Assembly (NCBI GenBank): GCA_020746875.1 | Contig: JAGTJL010000003.1 | Coordinates: 1,612,001 to 1,676,000 of the forward strand | Reading direction: 5' to 3' | DNA from: Rhexocercosporidium sp. MPI-PUGE-AT-0058 | Lineage: Eukaryota; Ascomycota; Leotiomycetes; Helotiales | DNA length: 64,000 nucleotides | In this document: positions 22,838 through 35,226 of the stretch, piece by piece | Position numbering within the stretch: the first letter of the stretch is position 1 | Layout: the number at the start of each line of letters is the position of its first letter | The notes under the pieces: model-generated | Told to the model about the DNA's origin: nothing | The model's database searches: none | The model's input: only the letters and a program-made list of their open reading frames with translations | Program-made: the position numbers and the translations under genes

Positions 22838-25126
22838 ATGCCTGGAAAGATTCTCTGTGTTGCGGAGAAGAACTCTATATCCAAGGCTGTAGCGGACCAT
22901 CTTTCTGGAGGTCACTTTACCACCGTAAGTTATAGGTCTTTGCTGCCTTGACAATCGTTCTGGCTGATATGTTTAGTCTAATACCAGGAACCAATACATC
23001 AAGAACTATACTTTCACGTTCGACTTCGGTGGTCTCTGGGGCAATTGTGAAGTGGTGATGACTGCTGTATCTGGTCATTTGACAGAGGCTAAGTTCGGTG
23101 ACGAGTTCGAGGGAGAGTGGGAGTATCCTCCACCGGAGAGTCTATTCAATGCCCCCGTGCGGATTAAAGTCGACCAAGTAGGTCCTCTCTTTTCTAATAA
23201 GACGGCTAAGGGCTGCTAATGATTGAGCAGGAGAAGCAGGACATTGCCGAGAACATCAAGCAACATGCCAGAGGAGCTAGAGCACTTTTCATATGGACCG
23301 ATTGTGATCGAGAGGGGGAGCACATCGGCGGCGAAGTGCGTACCGAAGCATTGAAGGGCAACCAACAGCTTGTTGTCAAAAGAGCTAGATTCAGCAACAT
23401 TGAGCGAGCGTAAGTCATCACGGACTTCGGTGTACTTTTCATGCTAATGGCATAGCCATGTTCTTCAGGCAGCTCGAAACCCTATAGACTTGGACGATCG
23501 TCAGGTCAGTGCAGTTGCTACTCGCATCGAGCTCGATTTGAGAATTGGGTACATCTTCACGCGATATCTCACTATTAACCTTCGCCCACTTGGTGGTACT
23601 ATGGCAATGAACGAGGCAGGCGGCCGAAGAGTAATAAGCTACGGTACGACCCAAGTCCAACCTCGAAACCCAAGTACTGACAGTAACAGGATCATGTCAG
23701 TTTCCAACACTTGGATTTGTCGTCGATCGTTACTTCAGAGTCAGGAATTTCGTACCGGAAACTTTCTGGAGTATCAAAGTCACTCATAGGCGAGACGAAA
23801 TTAACGTAGTTTTCAACTGGAAGCGAAATCGTTTATTTGACCGAGCTGTCGTTGTCATTCTCTTTGAGAGATGCATAGCTGCGAAAATAGCTAAGGTCAC
23901 TAAAGTGCAAGAGAAACCAACCAGCAAATGGAAGCCTCTACCCTTGACCACGGTTGAGTTACAGAAGATGGCAAGTCGGTTCTTGCAGATGAACAGTTCG
24001 GAAGCTATGAATATCGCCGAGGGGCTCTATAACAAGGGTTTCATCAGTTATCCCAGAACTGAAACCGACCGTTTCGATAAAGGGATCAATTTGCGGGCGT
24101 TGGTTGAGAAACAATTCCCAGACAACAGATGGGGTGCGTATGCCCAAGGTCTGATCAACGGGGGTTTCAACGCACCTCGACAAGGAAGAAATGATGATAA
24201 AGCTCACCCACCTATTCACCCAGTGGCTTGGGTTGACCCTAATAAACTGAATGCCGACGAGAAACGAGTCTATGAATTTATCACTCGGCGGTTTCTTGCG
24301 TGTTGCTCTGAAGATGCTAAAGGTCAGGCTAGTGACGTCGAGATCGAGTACGGAGGTGAGACCTTTAGTGCCCATGGAGTTGTTGTTTTGGCGCGGAATT
24401 ACCTCGATGTCTACCCGTACGAAAACTGGAACAACAGCGTAACATTGCCCAAATTCACTCTCGGCGAGACATTCGAGCCCACAGAGGCTATGATGACAGA
24501 GGGGCACACAACAGCTCCTGGATATCTGACCGAACCAGATCTACTCGCTTTGATGGATGCGAATGGCATTGGGACAGATGCAACAATGGCGGAGCATATC
24601 AAGATGATCAAAACGAGAAACTACGTATTTACAAGACCTAAAGGAGGCGGTGCTGGGAATAACAATCCCCCAACTCGTGGAGGTCGAGGTGGCCGGGGAG
24701 CAAGAGGTGGTAGAGGAGGACGTGGAGGTGGAAGCGGCGCCGCTGTACCAGCTGGTGGAGGAGGCGGAGTAGAAGAGTTCATACCTTCGACACTCGGCGT
24801 AGCTCTCGTGGATGGGTACGATAGAATGGGCTTTGAGATAAGTCTGAGCAAGCCGTTCCTACGAAAAGAAATGGAGCTACGTATGAAAGATATTTGTGAG
24901 GGTAGGAAGACCCGCGAGGAAGTTCTGCGGGACAGTCTTAGGCAGTATAAACAAGTCTTCGAACAATCGAGGGAGAGATTGGACGTTTTGAAAGCAGTAA
25001 GTTTGTTGTGTCATAGGGTTTCTCAACCCTACCCACCCACCCACTCCTAGGAGAATCAAACATCGCTGACACTTATCTCAGTCGTGCAGACGATATGTAC
25101 TCAACAATGGTGGAGCAGCTCCTTGA
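22838..25126 (+). CDS. TOP3: DNA topoisomerase III
   Basis: Type IA topoisomerase that acts with the RecQ helicase and Rmi1 to dissolve double Holliday junctions. Six exons, 22838-22924, 22977-23177, 23231-23409, 23456-23643, 23690-24996 and 25082-25126, join in frame to 668 aa. The Toprim domain is intact: AEKNSISKAV near the start and WTDCDREGEHIG with the DxD pair at 120-122. The catalytic tyrosine is Y339 in GFISYPRTETDRF. Other family motifs include SCQFPTLGFVVDRY, HPPIHPV and DANGIGTDATMAEHI. A Gly/Arg-rich insert (about 549-582) lies before STLGVALVDGYDRMGFEIS. The last exon adds only 14 residues; its acceptor is sound but the C-terminus is the least certain part. Confidence 0.95.
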
Positions 25127-27250
25127 TACCCATTTGCACTGCATGATCACGTTGGTGGCGCCCGAAGGTTCTTCCCTGAATACTTCATGTCCGGAATGCA
25201 TATGATTGATTACCTGGCAACTCAATGCCGAGACTGGTTTGACGAAGTGGAACAAATTATTCTCAAAGTGAGGAATTATTTTTGCGACATTCGCGGGTAA
25301 GTGTTTTTCAGTCACGACGGTTGATTTCTTTTGTTCTATTTCAGTTTCATCATCGAAGCTGTCCGATGATCGGCAAAGCTGGTCGGTCATATGCGCAACA
25401 TATTTCGCCCATTCTGCCTCTGAGTGGCTTGCCATCCCATGCTTGAGACACGATGGCCCCTCGAGTGGTTCATGTACACCTTATCTAGGTGGGTCGGGAA
25501 AGGTCGGAATCGCAAACTTCATCCCACATTGCTGGATAAGAATGCGGATTTGCGCGAATTTAGGTTGCTGCTGCTGCATCGCTTCACGGAGAAAGATGGC
25601 GAATGCGGAGAGCAGACGTCAGCCATTTTCTAGCGGGCTGGCCTCAGGACTTGCTGTCGTGGCAGTATTCGACAACGTGGGGTAATTTGCACTTAACGAT
25701 TCGGCCCCAAGCGAAAGAGTGATCCCATGGGATGGGTGAATGGAAGAATTCAACAGAAGGTTTGCCTTGGCCGTGGCTACTTGTTCCTGTGCCCCCTCTT
25801 TTTGGCTGAGTGTATCTGCTGATCTCCGCCGATGGAAACAACGTGGAGTGTCTGGTTTGCGAGTGAGGTTTGGTTGATGTTGGTGCCATGGCTGTGTCTA
25901 ACAGTTAGGGTAGTAAGTAGTTGTTGGGTGCAGATTATTGCGGGCATCAGGCGCACTCACGCACATCTCCCGTCAGAGCTGCTGGGTCCAGCTCTAGGCC
26001 GTGGCCGTGGTCCACTGATTATGGCCGTTGGAGCGAGCGGAGAACAACCCAGCAATCCTTGGTTTTGGTGCTTGGCTGGCACTGTCCACTGTCCACCGGT
26101 CCAACCGTCCAACATGCCCATGTCCCAAACCATCTCGGTAACTTTGGCTTGCACCACCTACGATTGCTGTGAGTCAGCAGGTATCCGATGCCGTCGAGGA
26201 GCAGCAGAAATGCAATGTGAGCCAGCCAGCCAGGCATTGAATCAATTATGCTCCGTCCAGTATTTGCTTTGTTTTGTCATGTTCTATTTTCCTATTTCTT
26301 GTGGAGGGTCGACTCCCTGTACAAGGTCATGCCGTTCTGTTTGTCTCCTTTTTCTGAGCGCCATGACTTGCTCGAGGCAGTGCGGGTGAGACTGCGGTAA
26401 TTATGAATCGGATGGGTTCTTTTGGTGTGCAGCGTGTGCATCGATCGAAGAGAGGAGGAGAAGAGAAGAGGAGAGAAGCCCAAGGTAAGCAAGCCCTGTG
26501 CCACCCCGGCCCGGGGGCGCCTCCCTGTTGCTGGTTGCCTTGCCATGCCTCTGGCAATAGTACTTCGTACTTTCGTACAGGACTGTCATGTTCTGTTCCA
26601 TGGTTGGGTTGGGTTGACATGGGCACCTCCAGCATCCAGAGGCAAAGCGTGCTAACCGCATCGGCACAAACCTGGTCTTCCAGCTGCAATGCACCTGCAG
26701 TGCACTAAACACCCGCACCCCATCCACCCATCCACCCATCCACCCATCCACCCATCTCAACCCGACTTACTCGCTGGAATGCTCCCGACAACAACCAATA
26801 CAACAACCTCATTCGAACACTCGCATTGCCGTCCGTCGCTTTCACTGCAAACCCGCCTTATAATCCTGCCCCTCCCTCCCAACCGGGCCTTTTTCCTCAG
26901 CAGAGATTCCATCTCTTCTGCTTCGTTCCTGCCAACTTCCACGGTACTTGTTGTCCACGTCAGCCTTGTCCAAACATCGCATCGTATCGCTCTCGCCATC
27001 GCACTCCGCAACAGCTTCATTGCCTTGCCCGATAAGATTTTCAGTCGATTAATCTGCTTCTTCACGACTCGATAAATAGTTGCCTCGAGCTTCTTTGTCA
27101 CGCGTCTCAAGCAAAATCGCTACGTTTCCATCGCAAAGTCGCGAGTGAGTCAGACTACCTTCAGCTGAACCCCACGCCTCTCCATGAGAAACTCTCACTG
27201 ACATCGTGTCGCGCATCTTTAGAGAAACGTTGAATAAAACATCTATCACT
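25127..27250. other. Long intergenic region, TOP3 to STB3
   Basis: About 2.1 kb. It should contain the TOP3 3' UTR and a long promoter and leader for STB3. The frames seen (for example 25073-25435 minus, 26403-26708) are featureless. The part after 26700 is pyrimidine-rich, typical of the region just upstream of strong fungal start sites. Confidence 0.45.
26722..26756 (+). repeat. Short tandem repeat, unit ATCCACCC
   Basis: About four copies of an 8-bp C-rich unit in the STB3 upstream region, about 500 bp before the start codon. Visible directly. Confidence 0.85.
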
Positions 27251-28375
27251 ATGGCTAGCATGGCATCATCTGCTCGCGATATCCCGAAGAATCTTGGTCG
27301 AGACAGCTTAACTGCTGTAGCGGCCAGAAGCGTCCCTGCGACCAAAAACCATCCCCTTCCGACTCCTCCGAACTCCATCTCTCCCTCTCTGCCTCCCCAT
27401 GGCATCAAGCCATATGGGACGCGTTCTGCCAGCTTGCAGGTCCCCGAACACGTCGATTCCGACATCGACTTGCAGGACGGCCAGGGAAGCGAGCAAGACA
27501 CTGTCGCAGGGCGTGGCCGTGATTTGGGATCGCCTGGATTCGATGCGGCAGGTAATATTACGCCATCTTTGTTGGCCAAACATCACCTCCCGGAGATCCT
27601 TCTCAATCACGGCCCTTTGGCAATTCGACACATAATGGGATTTTTGACGACAGCTGTCCCTGGATTCTCTGGGATACCGCCAGCGAAGGCCAGAAGACTC
27701 GTTGTTGGCGCTTTGGAAGGCCGTGGCAGTGGTGGTGAAGGCGCAGGAATGAAGGGCAACGTCAAATTTGAGAAGGTAGGATGGGGACGTTGGGACGCGA
27801 GATTGAAGGGACACCCTGCTAGAAGCAGCAGAGGAGGCAACCAACACTCACCACCACCAAGTGCACCATCTTCTTATTCCAACGGTATGCCAATAGCCAA
27901 AAATGGCGGACGTGGGGCGGATAGGACTCGGCTGAACGCACCGGATTCCAGCTGGGCTGGTGATTCCGCTGTCTTCTCTCATGACGAAGATACCACGATG
28001 CTTGAAAATGAAGCAGACAAGATGTCACTCGATGGTGATGAATCCTGCTCTTCTTCAGAAGCACCACCGGAAGACGATGTGATGGGTGACTCTGACGACA
28101 TGATGACCGATGAAGAAGACTGGGCAGCCGTAGGAGCTGCAGCTCTACGTGCTGCTTCTTATTCAGCTTCTGGCTCCGGACGAAACTTCCTTTCTTCTCG
28201 CATTTATACCGGAGGATCCGGTGGCGGACCCTCTCTTTCAACAATGGCAAAGTCGGTGCCAGCGCGAACTTTACAACCTCTACCTAATAATATTGATTTT
28301 GCTGCTTTCGGCATGGCATCCGACTCTCAAGAGCGAGAGGCTGTGGAAGCACTTTTACGACTCGGTTCTGTATAA
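27251..28375 (+). CDS. STB3: Sin3-binding protein Stb3-like
   Basis: A single-exon gene of 374 aa. Residues about 103-160 (SLLAKHHLPEILLNHGPLAI, GFLTTAVPGFSGIPPAKARR, LVVGALE) form the conserved STB3 domain. In yeast it binds the ribosomal RNA processing element (RRPE) and recruits the Sin3-Rpd3 deacetylase to repress ribosome biogenesis genes when growth signals fall. Next comes KFEKVGWGRWDARLKG, a second conserved patch. The rest is low-complexity, with an acidic stretch (EDDVMGDSDDMMTDEEDW) and a conserved-looking end, NIDFAAFGMASDSQEREAVE. The start is MASMASSARD; an in-frame extension upstream lacks an ATG. Confidence 0.92.
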   Translation: MASMASSARDIPKNLGRDSLTAVAARSVPATKNHPLPTPPNSISPSLPPHGIKPYGTRSASLQVPEHVDSDIDLQDGQGSEQDTVAGRGRDLGSPGFDAAGNITPSLLAKHHLPEILLNHGPLAIRHIMGFLTTAVPGFSGIPPAKARRLVVGALEGRGSGGEGAGMKGNVKFEKVGWGRWDARLKGHPARSSRGGNQHSPPPSAPSSYSNGMPIAKNGGRGADRTRLNAPDSSWAGDSAVFSHDEDTTMLENEADKMSLDGDESCSSSEAPPEDDVMGDSDDMMTDEEDWAAVGAAALRAASYSASGSGRNFLSSRIYTGGSGGGPSLSTMAKSVPARTLQPLPNNIDFAAFGMASDSQEREAVEALLRLGSV

Positions 28376-30582
28376 ACATTTTGCGGCGTTTTGGGATGGG
28401 TGCATAGGCCGGGAATGGGTCAAGCGTCACGATCTGCCGGCGAGCATCGATCGATTGGTTTCTAAGCACGCTTTATCATGATCTGGAGGGATTTTATTTG
28501 GGTTGTCGTTGTTCTATCGACATGATGGTTCAACTGGCATGGCGTTTGATTTTTTCTTACTAGCCGTGGATTGATGATGACCTCGAGCCTGTGCTTGAAT
28601 CTCGTGCGCTCGGTCTCTCCTCTCTTCGGCAATTACTTCTGCACATATATTTTCTCAGCTTCGAATATCACCCACTCCACTCACCCGGTGTCGGCAATAT
28701 TCACGAAACAATCCTATGACTGGCGGGCTCCCGAATGGCATCGGGTTTGGACGGACAGTGACGGTCTCTACTTCACAGGGCTAGACTTTTTTACGATTCA
28801 CAGCTCTATTTGCATATACTATGTATCTTTAATTGAGTTTGGGGTCGTGAAAGTGCGGAGCAGGCTGCTTGGAAGTCAGGCAGGCAGGATGGAGTGTGAG
28901 ATGGTATCACAGAACATCGTTATGTATGTCACAGGACAACCTTGGGAAATTTGTGGATGGATGGATGGTGAAGCAAAGCCTTTTTTTTTTTTGGCTTTTT
29001 TGGAGGTGGTTTCAACATACCACGCAGATATTCGGGTTTGAGGGCTTAACTGCTGCTTGAAAACTTATAATGCAAGGTCCATTCTGACTCCCTAACAACG
29101 TGTCTTCCGCCCTCCCTTGATTTGAAATTCTAGTACCATGACCTGTTATGACCTGCTAGTGAACCGAGCGATGCTCCTAAATGTCCTATGGTAAAACGAC
29201 CTTGGGAAACGATGCGGAAACCGATAGGCCATAGCAGATGCCAACACACACGTTTCACTTTCCTCCCCTGTACCAGGTGCTATTAACTAATCAGAAGTGC
29301 TCGGATTTCAAGTTTCGCTTCAACTCTCGACAGCATCCAAGAAATCGCATGTCCATCCATCCCAGCAGGTGGATCATCCCTTCCTCCCTCCCGCCTTCCG
29401 CGAATCCGGGTCCGCGACCACTCATTCCGAGAAATTGGCCCGCTCCACTTTCCACGCGAGCGAGACGTAACGAGATTCGAGATGGTTGTTCTAAGTTCGA
29501 AGTCCAAGCTTGCCCGGCCCCTCTTCCGGTTTGACGTAGCCGAGATTTGTATAGGATAGGATGGGATAGGGGTAATTGCTATAATTCTTGTGATGTTTGA
29601 ATATGACGGGCTGGGGAGACAGAAAGGGAGAGGTTTTTTTTGGGGGAGGGGGGGGACTAAAAAAATTAAAGGGGTTCGCTTACTTTGGCTGGATTATTCT
29701 GGAAGACTTGAACTCGGGATAGTTAGGGGTTGTAACTGGTGGGAGGCAGAGCTTTATGAGCAAACTACAGTAAGTGAGAAAGGTGCTAGGAGAACTGATA
29801 ATCCGTGGGTACAGTAATTTTCTAGGCTTCAGAAGGGATGTTTTGATTTGTGTGCACTGACATGGACATTTCGAAATTCTTCTTGTTTCCTGCCACTTCG
29901 TTTTAGGTGCTATGGTGGTGATGCTGAATCACTGGCGAAAGTGGATTTGATGCTCAATCAGCTGCTGCCGCCATCGGTGGATGATTTCATGGCTGATATC
30001 GAGTCTGTTTCCCAAAGTTTCCTCATACTTTTGAAGATCAGCTGGAAGTACACTTGAAGTGGTTCCTAGTTCTCGGAAGTCCTGATCCATTTACTACTCT
30101 AACACCAGAAGTCCCCAAGTCCAGCATTACATTCCATCTAGACAGGCTACAAAATGCAACTGTTGCTCTAGTGTACTTTGTCACATTCCTTCTCGTATCT
30201 TCATGCGAACCACAAACAACAGGTGACCATCTTTCCAAAAGCCTAAAGTCCCTTCCAATGTTTTGTTGATCGTTCTCGCTTACGGTGATGGTGAAGGATG
30301 GGACCGAAACCACAAAATGACATACGAACTACATCACAACAAACTTAGCCTACCACGTTTGTCTTTCGCCAGTCCATCAAGAAAAATAAAAATCCAACCC
30401 AAATCCGGCTTCATTCCACAATGCATTTCGCAATATCTGTAGTCCAAATCTCAAGACTCTCACATGCAGAGATACAAAAATCCACCCACCCCTCCTCCAA
30501 CAGTCCAAAAAGTCAAAAGTCACAACCACATGTTTGAACCTACATTTCCATTTCTAAATATACCAGAATCTACAATCTAAAG
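28376..30582. other. Long intergenic region
   Basis: About 2.2 kb after STB3. Small frames (28571-29041, 29238-29534, 29590-29817) show no family motif. A G/T homopolymer-rich patch lies at 29630-29670. No gene supported; STB3 3' UTR and the promoter of the next small gene are expected here. Confidence 0.4.
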
Positions 30583-30990
30583 ATGTCACCCACGCCTCAA
30601 ATATCCGACGAGACGATAGTCAAACCGTCCCTCGCCAGCCCGATGGAAAACCCCAACGTCACATCCACGAAACAATCAGCAGCGTCCTCTGGCTCTCCAA
30701 TCTCAAGACCGCAGCTTGCCACCGGCTCCAGCTCCACTTCAAACTCCAGTTCAAATTCAAGTTCAAGCACAGATCTCACAGCATTGACAGCCAGCACACC
30801 AACACCATTATCAGCACCAGCACCAGCACACCCAAAATACAATTGCCACACCCCCCAACTCTGTCCCAAGACCGGGCAGGCAATCGACGTCTTATCACGA
30901 CACTACCCCAAGCCAGAACAGGAAATAGATGTTGAGGAGGCTCTGGCGAGGGGCCCACTGCCGGGACGGTATTGGGTTGCGGGGGGGTGA
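30583..30990 (+). CDS. Small Ser-rich protein of unknown function, possible frameshift
   Basis: The open frame gives 135 aa. The first 85 residues are Ser/Thr/Pro/Ala-rich and probably disordered. Then comes an ordered-looking patch with HPKYNCHTPQLCPKTGQAID, VLSRHYPKPEQEIDVEEALA and GPLPGRYWVAGG. The frame stops just after a run of seven G (30981-30987). If one G were absent, reading would continue as RREEFERVKRELRGWRPV to TAG at 31067-31069, a charged helix that looks like natural protein. So the real product may be about 160 aa. I do not recognise the family. The ATG at 30583 has A at -3, a good context. Confidence 0.5.
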   Translation: MSPTPQISDETIVKPSLASPMENPNVTSTKQSAASSGSPISRPQLATGSSSTSNSSSNSSSSTDLTALTASTPTPLSAPAPAHPKYNCHTPQLCPKTGQAIDVLSRHYPKPEQEIDVEEALARGPLPGRYWVAGG

Positions 30991-31294
30991 GAGGGAGGTG
31001 GGTGTGGAGGGGAGGAGGGAGGAGTTTGAGAGGGTGAAGAGGGAGTTGAGGGGTTGGAGGCCAGTCTAGGAGGTGAGAGGAGAGGGGGTGTGGGAGAAGA
31101 TTCCTGTACGGGAGACTTCGTCCACCCTGTGTAATGTGAGTAGATAGGGCCCCAATGTGTGAGAACGGCGGATACCAGTTGTCTAGTGGCTAGAGATGGA
31201 TCGAAAATTGTACCGTAGAATGCAAACGACCTACATAGACACAACACGGACTGCATTGAGGCAAGGATGAAGTCAGAAAGCCAAGTGCGATGCC

Positions 31295-31321
31295 AAAAAA
31301 AAAAAAAAAAAAAAAAAAAAA
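31295..31321 (+). repeat. 27-base poly(A) tract
   Basis: An uninterrupted run of 27 A lies about 305 bp downstream of the small Ser-rich gene. Seen directly; it may be a slippage tract or the trace of a retrotransposed tail. Confidence 0.9.
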
Positions 31322-31632
31322 TAAGTCTTATTGTGTTGGTATCTCGGTACGTTGCAGCTGGTTTCAATGCCATCCATCCCCAGCCAGTCTTATCCACCTA
31401 GAACGCCAACAAATCCTGCGCGCAAGCAATGTCCAAAAGTTCATGATAACCATCGAGGTGTTGACCCGTTGAGGTGGCCATGAGGTCTCCAAAGTAACAA
31501 AGCAGGACAGAGTAGAGACAACACCACATGAATGCATCAAACCACCATCTTTCTATAACGCAACGCCAGGAAAAGAAGAGAAGTGCGAGGAGTGATGGCA
31601 TCAATGAAATCTTCTAATTGTAAAAGTGGTGA

Positions 31633-34600
31633 TCAGACTCTCTGGCTCGCAAAGTCAAGCACCTCGCAATCATCTTCGAAGAATCCTTCTTCAAGGCCGT
31701 CGCCGGTGTTATCCGGCCCAGCGCGCGAGGTCCCTTTGCGTCTTCTGGTTGTAATCACAATCTGCTCCATGTCTTCAGTACTATCCGTGACTTTCAAGAC
31801 GCGTTCGATAGCAGATGAGGGAAGAGCTCTGTGATCAGACGAGAGATCAAAGTCGTCATCCGGGTTATGCGGTGGACCAACGTCGAGTTTCGTCGTGTGG
31901 ATTGGACCGCCAAAAACCCATGGAGCTCGAGGTTGACCGGTCTGACTCAACCTAACCTCGACACACGCACGGGATGGGGAGATGAGGGTAGATACCGATG
32001 GCGAAGACGGCAGTGCTACTTCTGCCTCGGAATATATGTGTAAGCCCACCCGTCTATCGGTGTGAAATGGCTGGTATGGAGCATTTGACTCGATCTCTGC
32101 TTGCGGGATCGACGACTCGGTTCCATGTACTTTTGTCACGGGGGGTGGCGATAATCTAGCTTTCCAGTGAGATTCTTCAATATCTCTCTCGGTGAGCTCG
32201 AGATCCTTAATCTGGCTGAAGCCCTGCGTTATTTCAGGCCCTCGGAGATTTGGGAGCGAAGGCAACCGAAATTCGATAAACTTGGCACCCCTAGATGCTT
32301 TCTGCTTATCCGCAGGCCGATCAGCACGGCGGTTTTTGATCGTGTAAAATCGAACGATACCAGCTCCAAGAACAACCACCGAGTCGTTTCGCCTGCCATT
32401 GAGTAGTAGCACACATCCCCTGGATGGAATGTTCTGACTTGGAGGCAGATGCAGTCTAGTATTAGCAGACTTGCGCATTTCGTTCATCTTTCCCGTGGCA
32501 GCTCCGACCGATCTGCTGATTCCAGCGGCAAGTGCTTGCGTCCCATGGCCAGCTTGAGCAGTGACTGTTCTAGCAGATAGTCCAACGCTGCTTCGACGAC
32601 GACGGCCAACCAAAGGTCGGGCAGCAGTCCAGAGTGAGTTAACTGCACTTGTAGCGACTCCTGTAGCAGTGAGGGCAGACCCCACAATTTCATTATTGGG
32701 TTCTTCGGCTTTCTGAGACGGAGTCCTACGTCGAGGTGGTGGCCAAGCGAAAGCGCTGGCTGGGAGATCAAGTACATGCACTGTACCTGGCTCTGTCACC
32801 ATAGCAAAACGCTCTCCATGAGTCGAAGTCCACACAACATCGACGATCCTTGCAATAGTCATTCGAGAAAATTGTGCAATCTGTCTCACGCTCACATGAG
32901 GACCCTGAGTGCCCATGCTGCCCTGCAATGTGCCCACGAGGAATGATGACTTTGCATATTGGATACGCATCAAATCCCAAACAAACTGGATATCACCCTT
33001 GTTGCTAGCTGTGAACAGAGCCAGCCCGTTAGGAGCAAACGACAAGAAGCTACATCCGTGAGGAATTCGAAAGGTAGCCAATGGATGAGGAGATGAACCA
33101 GTAGATGAAGGATGTTGAGCCAGAGCTTCCAGGTCAAGAATAGAGATCAAGCCAGGGTCCTTGGTCACAAGTGGAGCGGGCGTTTGGAGACCATGAGTAG
33201 GAGGAAATTGTTGCGATGTATTTCCATGACTTTGATATGGCAGTCCGCCTGCTGCAGGTTGATTTTGAGGTGGCTTACTTCTGTAGTTGTTCCATGCAGA
33301 CAAACCCTGCTGCGTCAAGTAGTTTCCTGCTTCAATGAATTTCTGAGTGCCGATTTGCACGATTTGCTTCATGACGCTCTCCCCGCCTGGGGTATCGACT
33401 GTACAGTTCGTATTTGGCAGGTTCGGTGGTGCATGTGATGTCAATCCTGGAACTTTAGCAGAGGAGCTCAGTCCTGGCACAATAGCTCGTAAAGAGATCT
33501 GTGAGGACGGGACTGATGGGCAATATGCCAGCCAACGACCGTTCATCGATATGGTTGGAGCATTATATTGCTTTCGGGCCAAAGGCTGATCCGCCGCATG
33601 CCAATCGTCGTGCAGAATATTTGGTTGCGACTCAACAGTTATTCCGTGCTGTAGTGTAGTCCAGACCTTGCCAATACATTTGAACATTTCTCGTACACCT
33701 TCACGATCTCCCTGGCGGAAGATCCAGGTCTCGCCTGTAGTTCCCGATGCTACAATGACATTGCCACTATCCGCCCGAATGGTCAAAGATCCTGCAGGCT
33801 CGGGTGCTCTGAACATCGGACTCGTCGTAGGATGGGCGAGACGGATCTTTGGGAGCGCGAGAAGTGTTGCTACGTGATTTTTCATACCCAGTGAGTAGAC
33901 CTCCACGGTTGTTTGGTAGTACTCGATAGGCTCGTTTTCTTCAATTGGCTGTCCGTGTATTCTTGGCGGCCCTCGAAGGCTCTCAGTTGGGACACCTGAC
34001 CTGTCTTCAGAGGATGGTGTTTGATCACCGCTATTGGTAGAGGCATTCGTCGTCAAGAATGGTCCATGAATAACAAGAGCAATGAGGGGAGAGCACAGTG
34101 AAGAACTCCCTGGCGCGGTCCATGGCAAAATCTTCGCATTGTAGACGCTACCCCGAAGTCCTTCCAATACTGCTTAGGAAGTAAGTACATATGTCCTCAA
34201 ATACAGGCCGAGATTTTTCGACACGTTAAGTGCGACTCTCTAGGCAATTAAGCTTACCAGATACTTTGCTGACGCCCCGCTTCGAGATAGCACAAATGTT
34301 GACTCCTCCTTCGTACCCGTTGACAACAACATCGTCGACTGCCTTCGATAGATATTGTGGTGTTGGTAGGATATCAAAGCCACTGTAGAGCCCATTTTCC
34401 CCAGGGACGAGGCCTGGGGTAGGCGGAGATAGCATCAAGTTGGCGTCTGGCGCCCCGTAGAAGTGGGCTTGGGCCTGATGGGGAAGTGGGGGATGCTGCG
34501 TATATCGGGGATGTTGAGAATACATCGAGCTGCGCCGTGCTGCGTACGAGGAAACTTGTGGACGATGATCCTCCGTTCCCTGAGGAGAATTACTGTCGAG

Positions 34601-35226
34601 CTGATAACTGAGCGGTCTCCGTCTACTGGAAGGAGGAGAAGCTGAAGGAACGTGGCCATTCGGTATTCCCCTTTGCTCTCTTGTAGTCCAGCCAAAATTT
34701 GCCAGTCTATCCTCGTAAGACAAAGTGGGTGGAGATTCGCCCAAGTTGATCAAGTTGCTCGGAGAGCTTGAATATGCGGGAACATTCCGTGCCCATTCAT
34801 TTGTATGCTGAGAAGGCGAGCGATCCAGCGCGGCTGATGACAAGGCATCGAGTAGAGGAGACGTAACGGGATTCCCGTTAGAGGGAGAACCTGCTGGCTT
34901 CATATCTGGGGAATGAATGCGATTTGTCTGCGGAGCTGGTACTGGCTTCGCGTTCCTGGTAGAAGTGGCGGTTAATCACAGCACAGCACAGCACAACACA
35001 GCACACAACACAGCACACAACACAATGTAATGAATACTCACGACGACTTTGAAGCATTCTTTGTCACCGCCGCGAGGACTCCTCCGCCAACATCCTTCGC
35101 CGTCCCATTCTTTCTGCCGTTCTTCGTTGGGTTCTGCAGTCCAGTCGTTGCCTTCTGACTCGGCTTCGAGGGCTGGGGGCTACTGCTCAGGGTGTTGCTA
35201 TTATCTTGGTCGGATGAAGGGGGCAT
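31633..35226 (-). CDS. BCAS3-like WD40 protein
   Basis: Three exons, 35042-35226, 34258-34955 and 31633-34169, join in frame to 1,139 aa. The N-terminal 230 residues are Ser/Pro-rich. A beta-propeller region follows: GGVNICAISKRGVSKVS, VEVYSLGMKNHVATLLALP, SGNVIVASGTTGETWIFR, DPGLISILDLEALAQ, FRIPHGCSFLSFAPNGLALF and VVWTSTHGERFAMVTEPGTV. This succession matches fungal BCAS3-domain proteins. Human BCAS3 works with C16orf70/PHAF1 on autophagic membranes by binding phosphoinositides; a similar role here is inference. The C-terminal part has EFRLPSLPNLRGPEITQGFS and a disordered acidic tail. The ATG at 35226 begins MPPSSDQDN. Confidence 0.8.

Noticed and set aside
25073..25435. 120-codon minus frame after TOP3
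   Set aside because: Its start-distal end overlaps the last TOP3 exon and it has no recognisable motif.
31290..31472. Frame beginning with a run of lysines
   Set aside because: The lysines are the 27-base poly(A) tract; not a plausible gene.
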